Positions 9,638-19,601 are shown, counted from the first letter of the stretch. The stretch: DNA of 64,000 nt from Lentisphaerota bacterium (GCA_017134815.1 CP071032.1:868001-932000); one strand, 5' to 3'. The notes: generated by a model not told the origin, from the letters alone. Program-made: numbers and translations.

Positions 9638-11302
9638 CTAACTGTAGTCTACACCAACACAATCAAAAGCAGCCTCAACGTCTCTGGTGTTAAACCCAAG
9701 CTTCTCTGCAGCACGCCAAACTCCGTTTGCCGCTTCCTCAAATTCAACGGTTGGCGTCCAGTAATGAGTTGCCGCATAGGCAAAGGCTTTGAATGCCTTC
9801 TGGACATTCCAACGGCTTGCCAGAATATAAAAAGCCAAATTGAATATACCGTTCCCATGATGAATGATATAACATTGCTGATCAGACCAGCTTTGAAAAT
9901 ACAACTTCGCTCTGAAGGTTATATCTGCATATAGAATGCTGCCGGTTATAGTGGGATCATAACAGTCAGCTGACTCCTTATCAAGTGCAGGGTTGTTCAG
10001 GTAGCGTTTGGGGGTGCCGTCAGCTGTAACTGTAGAACCAATCTGCCAGACAATTTTTCCTCCGGACTCCGGGTATATTTTCTTATACATTTCAGGGTGA
10101 TGCCGCATGACATAATCCATCGCAGCTACCGCAGAAATGTCTGCAAAAGATTCGCATATTGCTCCTGACTCGTCGTGATACTCCAGCTTAGTGTGCGACT
10201 CATTAAAGCCGTGAGCAAGTTCATGGGCAACTACATCCAGACTTACCTGGGGCAGTATGTTGCCGCCGTGACCATCACCAAAATTAGCTGCTTTGCCGTC
10301 CCAGAACGCGTGGTCATAATCGATATAATCACAGGATTTTCCAATGCACTTTTTCTCTCTGTAATGAACCCTTAAAACAGCCTGCCGCTTAACTCCATCA
10401 GAAGATTCAAGACAATTAAGCCCATACTCACGATACATCTTTACCACACAATTACCAAACATAAATGCATCATTCATAACGTTATACGCATTATTAAATT
10501 CACTTTTACCGCTGCAATTCTTTCCGCTCCATGAATAAGCCGGCCCCCAGACATAATTACCATCAATATCTTTGCCGTCAAAATGACGCAGATCCACAAC
10601 TTTCACATCATCGTTTTCCAGGACAAACAAATTTTCAGTCACGCTTACCGGCATAAATGGCAGTCCGCATCTGCCATAACAATACTTCCCGGTATAATAA
10701 TTACCGCCAATGCCGCAAGCATCTATGCCGGCATTATTTTTCCATCTTTTTATAATTGCCCCGCTGGCGGCGTCAGTAACAGTTGTCTCCATTCCGGCAC
10801 CGCTGTCTCCAGTAATAAAATAAGCCAGACGGTAAAAGGTATTCTTATTTTTTTTCCCGGTTAAAACTATCAGCTTGCAGGTAGTTTTACCGCAAAACGG
10901 ATATACCGCATCAACAGCCTCATTTCTTTTTGCAGGTGTATTATACTTAGCAACGTCCACAGCGCTGATATACGCTCCCACATCATTTTCCATCCTGCCG
11001 TTAACGTTTTTACTGCTGATTATAATTTGTGCTCCGTAAACATCAACCCCGTGAAATTTCTGCTGATAACGAACAATATTTTCTCCGGTTGCCACGGCTT
11101 TTCCAACAAGGCTGAAGCTGGTTTCAAAAGCATTGGAATTCAACCCCGCCTGCTTGGTTTCTTGACAAAAACAGAATTTTTCAAGTACAACGGTATTGGC
11201 ATCCCGCAAGTGTATTGTATTACCCCTGACAAAACCAGCATAAACCACTATGACGGTTATAGCTAAGCTTTGCAGTAGATGTCTCGAGCTGGTTTCCAGC
11301 AT
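9638..11302 (-). CDS. Secreted thermolysin-family (M4) metallopeptidase
   Basis: A zinc endopeptidase precursor of 554 residues. A signal peptide covers about the first 27 residues, then an FTP/PepSY-type propeptide (about 30-185), then the catalytic unit. The HEXXH motif is HELAH at 360-364 with Glu361 as general base. The third zinc ligand is Glu384 in AICESFADI, and the late His motif HHGNGIFNLAF supplies the transition-state His. At least ten Cys, including pairs such as CYGRCG, suggest disulfides in the exported enzyme, unusual for thermolysin. GGAGG lies before the ATG. It is divergent from cmoA and probably nutritional or involved in processing extracellular protein. Confidence 0.9.
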   Translation of the reverse strand: MLETSSRHLLQSLAITVIVVYAGFVRGNTIHLRDANTVVLEKFCFCQETKQAGLNSNAFETSFSLVGKAVATGENIVRYQQKFHGVDVYGAQIIISSKNVNGRMENDVGAYISAVDVAKYNTPAKRNEAVDAVYPFCGKTTCKLIVLTGKKNKNTFYRLAYFITGDSGAGMETTVTDAASGAIIKRWKNNAGIDACGIGGNYYTGKYCYGRCGLPFMPVSVTENLFVLENDDVKVVDLRHFDGKDIDGNYVWGPAYSWSGKNCSGKSEFNNAYNVMNDAFMFGNCVVKMYREYGLNCLESSDGVKRQAVLRVHYREKKCIGKSCDYIDYDHAFWDGKAANFGDGHGGNILPQVSLDVVAHELAHGFNESHTKLEYHDESGAICESFADISAVAAMDYVMRHHPEMYKKIYPESGGKIVWQIGSTVTADGTPKRYLNNPALDKESADCYDPTITGSILYADITFRAKLYFQSWSDQQCYIIHHGNGIFNLAFYILASRWNVQKAFKAFAYAATHYWTPTVEFEEAANGVWRAAEKLGFNTRDVEAAFDCVGVDYS

Positions 11303-11612
11303 CTTTGCCTCCGTATTATTGCTTTTCTCTTGCTGTGCAGAAAGGTTTCCGAAGGCTAATTGACAAATAAATACTAAATTTTGTTCAATGTATGTATATT
11401 TAATTTCTTTAAAAATATTTTACTTTCAAGCCGATATAAAGATCATTTCCTGTTCCTGTTAACAGAGTGATTTGAACAAATACGGCCTGAAAAAACAAAT
11501 AAATAGAAACACTTGACATTAAATGCTATTGACTTTACGCTATTATGCTTTAATGATATAGCGAATAAATCGATTTACAGGAGACTCAGTTTAACCGCCT
11601 ACAGGATAATAT
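11303..11612. promoter_or_regulatory. Divergent intergenic region between the M4 protease and cmoA
   Basis: This 310-base gap separates divergent genes and should carry both promoters. On the plus side, TTGACA (11513-11518) and TTGACT (11529-11534) lie in tandem. TTGACT is 17 bases from AATGAT (11552-11557), a 4/6 match to the -10 consensus, and is the better candidate for cmoAB. No palindromic operator stands out. Confidence 0.35.
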
Positions 11613-12344
11613 ATGACTGACAAAGATGAAATTTTTTCAAAACCTTTAAACAAGGTAGATGATTTTAAATTTGACCGTAATGTTGCAGCGGTCTTTCCGG
11701 ATATGATAAAACGTTCCGTTCCGGGATACGAAAATGTGATTATAATGAGCGGACTTTTTGCCGAACGCTTTGCCCAGACGGGCACTAACCTTTATGATCT
11801 GGGTTGTTCTCTGGGAGCAACCACCCTGGCCATGCGGGAACGCATTACTGCTGACGACTGCAGAATTATTGCGGTGGATAAATCGGTGGATATGATAAAA
11901 CGCTGCCGGGAACTTATAGGTGAAGCCGGCAGCTCAGCTGTTCAGCTTGAACTGAGAGAGGCGGATATCAGGGATATTGAATACAGCAATAACTCAATGA
12001 CTGTATTGAATTACACTCTGCAGTTTCTCCCGCCAGAAGACCGGCGGCCGCTGCTGCAGAAAATCTATGACAGCATGCTTCCGGGTGCAGTGCTGGTACT
12101 TTCCGAAAAAGTTACTTTTGAAGAAAAGCAGAACAGCGACCTCTTTATAGATATTTACCATGCCTGGAAAGCACATAACGGCTATTCTGAAATGGAAATC
12201 AGACAGAAACGCAACGCGCTTGAAAATGTTTTGATTCCCGATACAATCCCGCAGCACCTGCAACGGCTTGAAGCGGTGGGATTCAAGCGCTGCGAACTGT
12301 GGTTCCAATGTTTTAACTTCATGTCAATGGTGGCCTTCAAATGA
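11613..12344 (+). CDS. cmoA: Carboxy-S-adenosyl-L-methionine synthase CmoA
   Basis: CmoA converts S-adenosylmethionine and prephenate to carboxy-SAM, the donor for wobble uridine-34 modification of tRNA. The 243-residue product begins with the family signature (IFSKPLNKVDDFKFD, then VAAVFPDMIKRSVPGY). The SAM-binding motif I is YDLGCSLGATTLAM, and the VLNYTLQFLPPEDR segment is typical of CmoA. Length agrees with E. coli CmoA (247). The stop codon overlaps the cmoB start (ATGA), so the two are co-translated, as expected for a two-step pathway. Confidence 0.95.
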   Translation: MTDKDEIFSKPLNKVDDFKFDRNVAAVFPDMIKRSVPGYENVIIMSGLFAERFAQTGTNLYDLGCSLGATTLAMRERITADDCRIIAVDKSVDMIKRCRELIGEAGSSAVQLELREADIRDIEYSNNSMTVLNYTLQFLPPEDRRPLLQKIYDSMLPGAVLVLSEKVTFEEKQNSDLFIDIYHAWKAHNGYSEMEIRQKRNALENVLIPDTIPQHLQRLEAVGFKRCELWFQCFNFMSMVAFK

Positions 12345-13324
12345 TTATCGGGGATTACAGCGATTTCAAAAAACTGGCTGAACAGACTCCGCTGGCTCCG
12401 TGGGCTGAAGCATATGCGAACAAATCACAACAGGCCATGTTTGAATGCAATCACGGCCATCTGGATATGTGGCTGGAAGCAATTAGGGAACTGCCGGAAA
12501 TTAAACTTTCTAATATAGATATGGACTCTGATACAATACGGGCAGGCGTACCGGCGGACTGTGACAACGCAATCAGGGAACAGCTCTATGATTGCATGCA
12601 GAAGCTGCGTCCATGGCGTAAAGGGCCGTTTGAAATATGCGGTATGAAAATTGAAACGGAATGGCGATCCGACTGGAAATGGAATCGCTTGAAAAACCAT
12701 ATTGCCTCTCTTAAAAACCGCACTGTTCTGGACATCGGCTGTGGCAGCGGCTACCACTGCTGGCGGATGGCTGCAGCCGGCGCAAAGCTGGCAGCAGGAA
12801 TTGATCCCTACAAAGTTTTTATCGCACAGTTCTGGGCGATGAAAAAATATTTGAATGATAACCGGGCATGGGTACTGCCACTTGGAGTTGAGGATTTACC
12901 GACTGAAACCCGGTGTTTTGATACAGTCTTCTCAATGGGTGTACTCTATCATCGCAAATCGCCGCTTGATCACTTACTGCAGATACGTGACCTGTTGCGC
13001 CCCGGCGGTGAACTGGTATTGGAAACCCTCGTAATTGACGGCGGCGAAAATGCAGTACTGGTCCCAGAAGGCCGTTACGCGAAAATGCGCAATGTCTGGT
13101 TTCTGCCTTCCTGTGCTGCACTTGAAAAATGGCTGCGCAAACTTGGATTTGAAAATGTCCGCACAGTAAATGTCACCCGTACCTCAGTAGATGAGCAACG
13201 CACCACCGACTGGATGCGCTGGGAGTCACTGAAGGACTATATTGATCCGGAAAATCCAGCCGTGACCATTGAAGGATACCAGGCCCCTACCCGGGCAATT
13301 ATAATCGCCAATACCCAGTCTTAA
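12341..13324 (+). CDS. cmoB: tRNA U34 carboxymethyltransferase CmoB
   Basis: CmoB transfers the carboxymethyl group of carboxy-SAM to 5-hydroxyuridine-34 in tRNAs, giving cmo5U and widening wobble decoding. The 327-residue protein has an N-terminal substrate-binding region (LRPWRKGPFEICGMKIETEW is typical), then a class I methyltransferase fold with motif I VLDIGCGSGYHCWRM and the CmoB-specific FDTVFSMGVLYHRKSPLDHL. Length matches E. coli CmoB (323). It overlaps cmoA by four bases. The tRNA hydroxylation genes that precede this step are not in the window. Confidence 0.95.
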   Translation: MIIGDYSDFKKLAEQTPLAPWAEAYANKSQQAMFECNHGHLDMWLEAIRELPEIKLSNIDMDSDTIRAGVPADCDNAIREQLYDCMQKLRPWRKGPFEICGMKIETEWRSDWKWNRLKNHIASLKNRTVLDIGCGSGYHCWRMAAAGAKLAAGIDPYKVFIAQFWAMKKYLNDNRAWVLPLGVEDLPTETRCFDTVFSMGVLYHRKSPLDHLLQIRDLLRPGGELVLETLVIDGGENAVLVPEGRYAKMRNVWFLPSCAALEKWLRKLGFENVRTVNVTRTSVDEQRTTDWMRWESLKDYIDPENPAVTIEGYQAPTRAIIIANTQS

Positions 13325-13325
13325 T

Positions 13326-13356
13326 AAAAAAAAGCGGCTCCGATATGAAGCCGCTT
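13326..13356 (-). terminator. Intrinsic terminator of the glycogen cluster
   Basis: Arms AAGCGGCT (13332-13339) and AGCCGCTT (13349-13356) make a perfect 8-bp stem. Read on the minus strand it is followed by a run of T, so it terminates the glgP-glgA-glgB transcript 14 bases after glgB. The same stem lies just after cmoB on the plus strand but lacks a T tract in that sense. Confidence 0.75.
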
Positions 13357-13369
13357 GAAACCTGATTAC

Positions 13370-15385
13370 TCAAATCCTTCTCAGTACCATTCCTGAACGA
13401 CAGGGCAGATACAAGCTGATCATATTGCGAACTTCCCTGCCGTGCTTTTCCGGGATTGTATAAAAATGCTGATCCGGCTCCAGCCGTCCATGCCCGTTAA
13501 ACTCCGGGCTGTCAACATCCAATACCATTTCGTATTCACCCGGCAGGACCTCAAGCTTATAATCAGAAAAGGACTGTGACGGGTTAAAATTGAAAAAGAA
13601 AAACAGGCTGCCGCGTTCAAAGGCAATAATCTTGTCAGCGTCATGGACCAGAATTTTCTGCGGCAGGCAGTCGTAAATTCTTTCTGAACGAATCAGATGC
13701 AGCATAGACTGGTCAAATTTGCGCAGATAATAATAACGCAGATTCTTATCCTCCGCGAGCGACCATTGCCGACGACAGTATTTATATGACCAGCCGTTGC
13801 CCTCCCGCGGGAAGTCCACCCATTCAGGGTGGCCGAACTCATTGCCCATGAAATTCAGATAGCCGTTCGATGATGTGGCAACTGTAATCAACCGGCTCAT
13901 TTTATGCAACGCAATACCGCGATCCACCAGCATATTCTCGGATCCAACGCACATTGAATCATACATTGAACGCTCTACCATACGAAAGATAGCCGTCTGG
14001 CCGCCGACAATGGACTGATCGTGGCATTCAACATAGCTGACAGTCTTTTCATCCTGCCGGCGGTTGGTCAGTTCGTGCCATAAGCCGCACATACTCCAGT
14101 CCTCGTCAGGCTTGTCAAACAGCTTGAACCAGTAGTCAGTGACTCCCATCGCCAAACGGTAGTCAAATCCCATGCCATGATCACTCAAAGGCGCTCCAAG
14201 GCCCGGCATACCGCTGACATCCTCAGCTACGGTTACCGCATCCTGCCTGACTTCGTGGATTACTTTGTTAGCCAGGCTCAAATAGACAATGGCATCCTCG
14301 TCAACCTGGTCACCAAAATATTCATCATAACTTGTGAACGCATGGCCCAAGCCGTGGTGATGATACAACATGCTGGTCACGCCGTCAAAACGAAAACCGT
14401 CTATATTGTATTCATCCAGCCAGAAACGCAGATTAGAGAGCAGAAAATGCAATACTTCGGGCTTCGCATAATTAAACAGCAGTGAATCCCACAGATAATG
14501 CTGACCGCGATCCCCTTCATGAAAATACTGATAGCCGGTGCCGTCAAATCTCGCAACACCCTCCACCTCATTTTTCACGGCGTGAGAATGCACCATATCA
14601 ATAATAACTCTCAGACCAAGACCATGGGCGGTATCCACCAGTTCCTTGAATTCATCCGGAGTGCCGAACAGAGCACAAATCGAATAGAAGTTCGCAACAT
14701 GATAACCGAAAGATCCATAGTAAGGATGGCTCATAATCGCCATCAGCTGGACTGTATTGTAGCCGGACTCCGCCAGCATTGGCAGAATATTTTCCCGGTA
14801 TTCCTTAAAACTGCCGACGCCTTCCCTCTCCTGAGCCATGCCGACGTGGGATTCATACACCAGCAGCGGACCGTCCTGAACCGGACGGCGGTTTTTGAAG
14901 ACAAAAGGTGTTTTCGGCTTCCAGACTCTCGCAGAGAAAACCAGCGTCTCCGGATCCTGGCTGACATATCTGGCATAAGCGGGAATGCGATCACCGCTGC
15001 CGCCATGCCAGTGCACCCGCAAGCGGTAGTGCATACCGTGAGCGAGAACTTGGTTCGGGAGCTCAAGCTCCCAGTCACCTTGCCGGTTCAGGCGGTTAAG
15101 TTTAAATTCAGCCTGTTCCTGCCAGCCGGAAAAATCCCCGACCAGATAGATTGTGGAGGCATTGGGAGCCCATTCCCGAAAAACCCAGCAGCCGTCACGA
15201 AAATGCAGGCCGTAGTATTCATGCGCGTTCGCAAATTCAATCAGGCTGTGCTTCCCCTCTGTCAGCCTCCGCTCCATATTTTCGACCATAAACTCACGCC
15301 GTTCAATGACCGGCCGGAAAGGTTCCAGCCAGCCGTCATCAAACAGTTTCGCGGTTTTGTTCGGTAATGGTTTTGCTGTCAACAT
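13370..15385 (-). CDS. glgB: 1,4-alpha-glucan branching enzyme
   Basis: Creates alpha-1,6 branches in glycogen. The 671-residue protein has an N-terminal CBM48 domain (about 55-150, YGLHFRDGCWVFREWAPNA) and a GH13 barrel. The nucleophile is Asp334 (GFRFDGVTS), the acid/base is Glu388 (VTVAEDVSG), and the transition-state stabiliser is His455-Asp456 (VECHDQS). The sequence style (HHHGLGHAF, LFNYAKPEVLHFLLSN) is that of the eukaryotic/GH13_8 type rather than the E. coli GH13_9 type. Its start codon overlaps the glgA stop by one base (TAATG), indicating translational coupling. Confidence 0.95.
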   Translation of the reverse strand: MLTAKPLPNKTAKLFDDGWLEPFRPVIERREFMVENMERRLTEGKHSLIEFANAHEYYGLHFRDGCWVFREWAPNASTIYLVGDFSGWQEQAEFKLNRLNRQGDWELELPNQVLAHGMHYRLRVHWHGGSGDRIPAYARYVSQDPETLVFSARVWKPKTPFVFKNRRPVQDGPLLVYESHVGMAQEREGVGSFKEYRENILPMLAESGYNTVQLMAIMSHPYYGSFGYHVANFYSICALFGTPDEFKELVDTAHGLGLRVIIDMVHSHAVKNEVEGVARFDGTGYQYFHEGDRGQHYLWDSLLFNYAKPEVLHFLLSNLRFWLDEYNIDGFRFDGVTSMLYHHHGLGHAFTSYDEYFGDQVDEDAIVYLSLANKVIHEVRQDAVTVAEDVSGMPGLGAPLSDHGMGFDYRLAMGVTDYWFKLFDKPDEDWSMCGLWHELTNRRQDEKTVSYVECHDQSIVGGQTAIFRMVERSMYDSMCVGSENMLVDRGIALHKMSRLITVATSSNGYLNFMGNEFGHPEWVDFPREGNGWSYKYCRRQWSLAEDKNLRYYYLRKFDQSMLHLIRSERIYDCLPQKILVHDADKIIAFERGSLFFFFNFNPSQSFSDYKLEVLPGEYEMVLDVDSPEFNGHGRLEPDQHFYTIPEKHGREVRNMISLYLPCRSGMVLRRI

Positions 15386-16905
15386 TATGGAACCAGCGGA
15401 CGTTTAAGCATTGACTCATAAATATCCATATAGCGCTGTGCCGTTACATCATGGTTGAACTCAGCCTTGGCCTCTTCCATGATACGTGCAATCTGCGCAT
15501 ATTTGACCTCGTCAGGCAAGTTGTAAAAACGCATAGCCTCATCAATTCCCCAGACAAGGCCGCCGGTATCGTAGGTTTCAAAAACAAAACCGTTGCCCGT
15601 GCCTTCAGCCACGTCAAGATGTTTGACTGTGTCATGCAGACCGCCGGTATCATGCACTACCGGCAATGTTCCGTAAAGCGGGCTGATCATCTGCGGCAGT
15701 CCACATGGTTCAAACAGCGACGGCATCAACATGAAGTCAGACGCTGCATAACCCAGATGAGAAAGCTTTTCATCAAAATCACATACCGTGACCCGTTCAT
15801 GCATATCGTGCATGCGGACTATATCACGGAAAGGCTGCTGATATGAGCCGTTTGCGACAATGGCCACCTGCAGCTTCCGTTTCCAGTATTTAGAAACGAT
15901 ATGATATAGAATATCTGTAAGCAGCTGACACCCTTTCTGTACCGGGTCCAGACGCGACGGCCAGAATAAAATCGGGGCCTCAGGATCAATCATTAAACCA
16001 CAGCGGCGCTGGAACTCAAGCTTATTGCGTTTTTTGCCTTCCGCCACATCCTCAGCTGTAAAGTGGTTTTTAATGTATTTATCATTCGCCGGATTGAAAG
16101 AACTGTCAGGCGCATTCAAAATCCCCAGTGCGCATCCGGCCACAGTCTTGCCGGCAATTTCATGACGAATGTTTTCCGGAACAAAATCGTGCCGGCCGTC
16201 AACAATTTCATGCAGGAATGTCGGAGACACTGTATTTATGTAATGCGAGGCGAAAATCCCGCTGGCAAGCAAGTCCACCGGATTTGAATCACGGGTTTCC
16301 TCGTAATTATACGGCTGACGTTCAAAGTAAAGATTTTCCCAGAACTCGGCCGCATCAATTCCACGGTCTTCAATCGCTTCAAGCATCATTTTCTGGGTAT
16401 GTATGTTATGCACTGTAAACAGGCAGGGAATGCCCAGACGACGCGCCATCGGCGGTATTAGTCCGGTCATCCAGTCGTTACAGTGAATTAAATCAGGTTC
16501 AACTTTTGGAATTATGTTATTGATAACTTCGCGCTGAAAAGCCATGGCGAAACGAAAGCTGTCAGCGGAATAATTACTGTATACCGAGTCACGGTAGTAA
16601 AACACTCTATCTTCAGCCAGGTGAATACGGCTGTTGGAAAGGTGACTCATATAAACGCGTAATTCATGGTTAATCAGTCTGCCCACATCAATATTGAACA
16701 TCCGTCTATAGTGCGGCAGGGCAACATGGACATCGGCTCCCTGCCGGTAAAGTGCTGAAACAAGTGAAGCTGAAACATCCGCGAGTCCTCCGGCTTTGGC
16801 CTGCAGAACATTGGACATATTACCCATACCGTTTGGAAGATAGGTTATCTCCGGCGTCACAATCAGAATTCTTGGATTGCTCCTTCTTCTACGATTCATA
16901 TTCAT
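15385..16905 (-). CDS. glgA: Glycogen synthase (GT5)
   Basis: Elongates alpha-1,4-glucan from a nucleotide-glucose donor. The 506-residue GT5 enzyme has the donor loop KAGGLADVS (37-45), preceded by a longer than usual N-terminal loop (TYLPNGMGNMSNVLQ). The second Rossmann domain has FWPSRLDPVQKG, and the acidic acceptor/donor motif LFEPCGLPQ with following PVVHDTGGLHDTV is typical. Donor preference (ADP- or UDP-glucose) cannot be read off; no glgC is present in the window. AAGGAT precedes the ATG. It sits between glgP and glgB. Confidence 0.93.
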   Translation of the reverse strand: MNMNRRRRSNPRILIVTPEITYLPNGMGNMSNVLQAKAGGLADVSASLVSALYRQGADVHVALPHYRRMFNIDVGRLINHELRVYMSHLSNSRIHLAEDRVFYYRDSVYSNYSADSFRFAMAFQREVINNIIPKVEPDLIHCNDWMTGLIPPMARRLGIPCLFTVHNIHTQKMMLEAIEDRGIDAAEFWENLYFERQPYNYEETRDSNPVDLLASGIFASHYINTVSPTFLHEIVDGRHDFVPENIRHEIAGKTVAGCALGILNAPDSSFNPANDKYIKNHFTAEDVAEGKKRNKLEFQRRCGLMIDPEAPILFWPSRLDPVQKGCQLLTDILYHIVSKYWKRKLQVAIVANGSYQQPFRDIVRMHDMHERVTVCDFDEKLSHLGYAASDFMLMPSLFEPCGLPQMISPLYGTLPVVHDTGGLHDTVKHLDVAEGTGNGFVFETYDTGGLVWGIDEAMRFYNLPDEVKYAQIARIMEEAKAEFNHDVTAQRYMDIYESMLKRPLVP

Positions 16906-16924
16906 CGGTGAAATCCTTATTTGA

Positions 16925-16948
16925 GCCCGCCCCGGTCAAAGGGCGGGC
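16925..16948 (-). promoter_or_regulatory. GC-rich intercistronic hairpin between glgP and glgA
   Basis: Perfect 8-bp arms GCCCGCCC (16925-16932) and GGGCGGGC (16941-16948) lie after the glgP stop and 19 bases before the glgA start. No T tract follows on the minus strand, so it is more likely an mRNA-stability or partial-attenuation element that sets glgP versus glgA-glgB levels than a full terminator. Confidence 0.5.
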
Positions 16949-16961
16949 CGGTGTTAACAGC

Positions 16962-19502
16962 TTAATCAGCCCAGCATATAAATCCAGGCATGCTGTTACG
17001 CCAATCCCGTCCGGTGGGAGTAATTCTGGCAGTCAGTCCGAAACGACCGGACTGAGCACAGTGCAACTGGTATTTGTACATATAATGGCCATTACCGAGA
17101 TCCTCAGCCAGCTCCATATTTGCAGTATAGCTGTGGATTATTTCATTGTGTGTGTTTACAGGTCCGTAATATACTTGAATATCGACATCTTCCGGCTTCA
17201 GCTCATTCAGGAAAACCCTGGCACTGACATTGAAAGTGTCGCCAACGTGGACATCAACTAATTCACTGTCGACTTTCGGATATTCTATCTTAATACTGGC
17301 GTAATTATCCTTAAGCCGATTCTTGCATTTCACCAGCTTCTTCGCCGCTGTTGCATTTTCTGCGGTAAGCTGCTCATACCGTTCTACAGCCGGAGCATAA
17401 AACTTGTAATTGTACTGCTGGATCATACGCATACTTGAAAAGTTACCAAGCGCCATAATGATTGATTCTTTCATCATCCTGATCCAGCGGTGCGGTAAAT
17501 CACCCTCCGAGCGGTCATAGAAAGTCGGAATAATATCCCGTTCAAGCAGGTTGAACAGAACATGTGACTCAAAGTTGTCACAATCTTCCGGATCTTCATA
17601 ATTTTCATCTCCGACAATGGCAAAGCCGCACTTGTGGCTGTAAGCTTCTGCCCACCAGCCATCGAGAATACTGCAGTTCAAGACGCCGTTGACCGCGGCT
17701 TTCATACCTGAGGTACCGCTGGCCTCCTGCGGCCGGCGCGGAGTATTCAGCCATACGTCAACTCCTGAAATCATCTCTCTTGCCAGTGACATGTCGTAGT
17801 CCTCAAGAAATACTATCCTGCTGCGGACACCGGGCTGTTCACAAAACTGGATCAACTGCTGAATCAACGACTTGCCGGCTTCATCGGCAGGATGCGCCTT
17901 GCCGGCAAAAATCAGCTGGATAGGCCTTTCCTGATCACTGAGAAGCAGTTTCAGCCGTTCGGCATTGCGCAACAGCAAAGTACCGCGTTTGTAAGTAGCA
18001 AAACGTCTGGCAAAACCAATTGTCAGAATATCCGGATCCAGGAAGTTTTTGGCCTGATATATTGTGCTGCAGTCCAGACTGCGGCATTTCATGCGCTGCT
18101 GCAGTCTCGACCTGGCTGACCGAATCATGCTGTGACGGCACAGCTCATGGGCCATCCACAATTCCTCGTCCGGGATACTTTCAACATACTGCCTGAGTTT
18201 ACGCGTATTCGGGTTTAAAGACCAGTCTATGCTCAAATAACGATCAAATATTGCCCGTTTGCGCGGCGCAACCCAGGTTGAAATATGCACACCATTGGTC
18301 ACGTGTTTGATTGGAATTTCGTCCATTGCCCGCCCCGGCCAGAGATGACGCCACATATTGCGGGCCACTTCGCCGTGCAGCTTGCTCACTCCATTGGAGT
18401 AGTTAGCCAGACGCATTCCCAGAATAGTCATGCAGATCTCATGAGACTTATCGCGGTTATCAACCGGAATACCCCAGTTAAGAACTCTGTTGACGTCCAG
18501 TCCGGTGTCTTTCAGCAGAGACTCAAGATATGGACGGACCAGATCAATATTGAACACTTCATTTCCAGCTGGAACTGGAGTGTGGGTTGTAAATATATTG
18601 GAGCGCCAGACAACTTCAAGAGCTGTATCCGGATCCATTTTTTTATCCTGAACCAGATGCTGTATTCTGGCGAGGGACAGAAATGCGGCATGCCCTTCAT
18701 TCATGTGACATACTTCAGGCTCAAAACCCATTTTAATCAGGGCCATGTAACCACCGATTCCAAGCAGCAGTTCCTGCTCCAGGCGCATACGGCGGTCACC
18801 GCCGTACAGCCTGCCGGTAATTTCACGGAATTCCGGAGGGTTCTGCGGTAATTCGGTGTCCAGCAGAATGAGCGGAATATTACCTACCATCATGGTCCAT
18901 ACTGAAGCAACCAGTTCGCGATCCAGCAGCGGCAGTTTTACAAAAACTTCGTTGCCATGGAGATCAAGAGCTCTGGTCAAAGGCATATTATGGATTTCAT
19001 TATCCGGATAACGTTCAATCTGCCAGCCGTTGCGGTCAAGGTACTGTCTGAAGTACCCCTGACGATACAAAAGTCCCACACCGACGATGGGAAGTCCCAT
19101 ATCGGAAGCCGCTTTTAAATGATCTCCTGCCAGTACGCCAAGGCCTCCCGAATACAGGCGAATACTCTCATGAATCCCGTATTCCATGGAAAAATAGGCG
19201 ATATGCCGTGTTGACCTGTCAGGATTTTTTGAACAATCCCGTTCAAATTCCTGCTCAACACGTTTAAGCTGCCTTAAGTACGCCTTGTCTTTGGCCAGTT
19301 CTTCCAGCCGGGCCTGTGGTACCATTCCGAGAAATTTTCTTGAATTGCCGCCGACCTGACGCCACAGGTTGGGATTGATGCGAAGGAATAATTCGGTTGC
19401 CTCAGGGTGCCAGCTCCACCAGACATTATAGGAGAGCCGTTCCAGAAAGCTGAGTTCTTCCGGAATTTTTGGGGCAACATTATATAACTGAAAATTGATC
19501 AT
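16962..19502 (-). CDS. glgP: Alpha-glucan (glycogen/maltodextrin) phosphorylase
   Basis: Releases glucose-1-phosphate from alpha-1,4-glucan using pyridoxal phosphate. The 846-residue product belongs to the shorter, divergent phosphorylase group found in many bacteria (TIGR02094 type), rather than the muscle-type. Landmarks are FSMEYGIHESIRLYSGGLG near the N-terminus, HMNEGHAAF, HVTNGVH, and the PLP-lysine motif GTSGMKAAVNG. A roughly 100-residue C-terminal extension has an Ig-like sound (VDVHVGDTFNVSARVFL). The initiating ATG follows a modest Shine-Dalgarno. It lies upstream of glgA-glgB in the same orientation, so degradation and synthesis genes are co-located. Confidence 0.93.
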   Translation of the reverse strand: MINFQLYNVAPKIPEELSFLERLSYNVWWSWHPEATELFLRINPNLWRQVGGNSRKFLGMVPQARLEELAKDKAYLRQLKRVEQEFERDCSKNPDRSTRHIAYFSMEYGIHESIRLYSGGLGVLAGDHLKAASDMGLPIVGVGLLYRQGYFRQYLDRNGWQIERYPDNEIHNMPLTRALDLHGNEVFVKLPLLDRELVASVWTMMVGNIPLILLDTELPQNPPEFREITGRLYGGDRRMRLEQELLLGIGGYMALIKMGFEPEVCHMNEGHAAFLSLARIQHLVQDKKMDPDTALEVVWRSNIFTTHTPVPAGNEVFNIDLVRPYLESLLKDTGLDVNRVLNWGIPVDNRDKSHEICMTILGMRLANYSNGVSKLHGEVARNMWRHLWPGRAMDEIPIKHVTNGVHISTWVAPRKRAIFDRYLSIDWSLNPNTRKLRQYVESIPDEELWMAHELCRHSMIRSARSRLQQRMKCRSLDCSTIYQAKNFLDPDILTIGFARRFATYKRGTLLLRNAERLKLLLSDQERPIQLIFAGKAHPADEAGKSLIQQLIQFCEQPGVRSRIVFLEDYDMSLAREMISGVDVWLNTPRRPQEASGTSGMKAAVNGVLNCSILDGWWAEAYSHKCGFAIVGDENYEDPEDCDNFESHVLFNLLERDIIPTFYDRSEGDLPHRWIRMMKESIIMALGNFSSMRMIQQYNYKFYAPAVERYEQLTAENATAAKKLVKCKNRLKDNYASIKIEYPKVDSELVDVHVGDTFNVSARVFLNELKPEDVDIQVYYGPVNTHNEIIHSYTANMELAEDLGNGHYMYKYQLHCAQSGRFGLTARITPTGRDWRNSMPGFICWAD

Positions 19503-19552
19503 TTTAATTCCTTATCTTCGAGTATTTTGTGGGGGTAACATCCCCCCATAAC

Positions 19553-19601
19553 ATGAAAACAAACCGGAAGCCCTGAAGGTCCATCGACCGCGGCTTCCGG
19601 T
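19553..19601 (-). terminator. Intrinsic terminator after the CBM48 gene
   Basis: Arms ACCGGAAGCC (19563-19572) and GGCTTCCGGT (19592-19601) form a perfect 10-bp stem. An inner GGTC/GACC stem (19578-19581/19586-19589) extends it. On the minus strand the hairpin is followed by TTGTTTTC, fitting intrinsic termination of the gene ending at 19668 and separating it from glgP. Confidence 0.7.

Noticed and set aside
14498..15367. 289-codon open frame on the plus strand
   Set aside because: Fully antisense to the well supported glgB gene, with no family resemblance and no ribosome-binding site.
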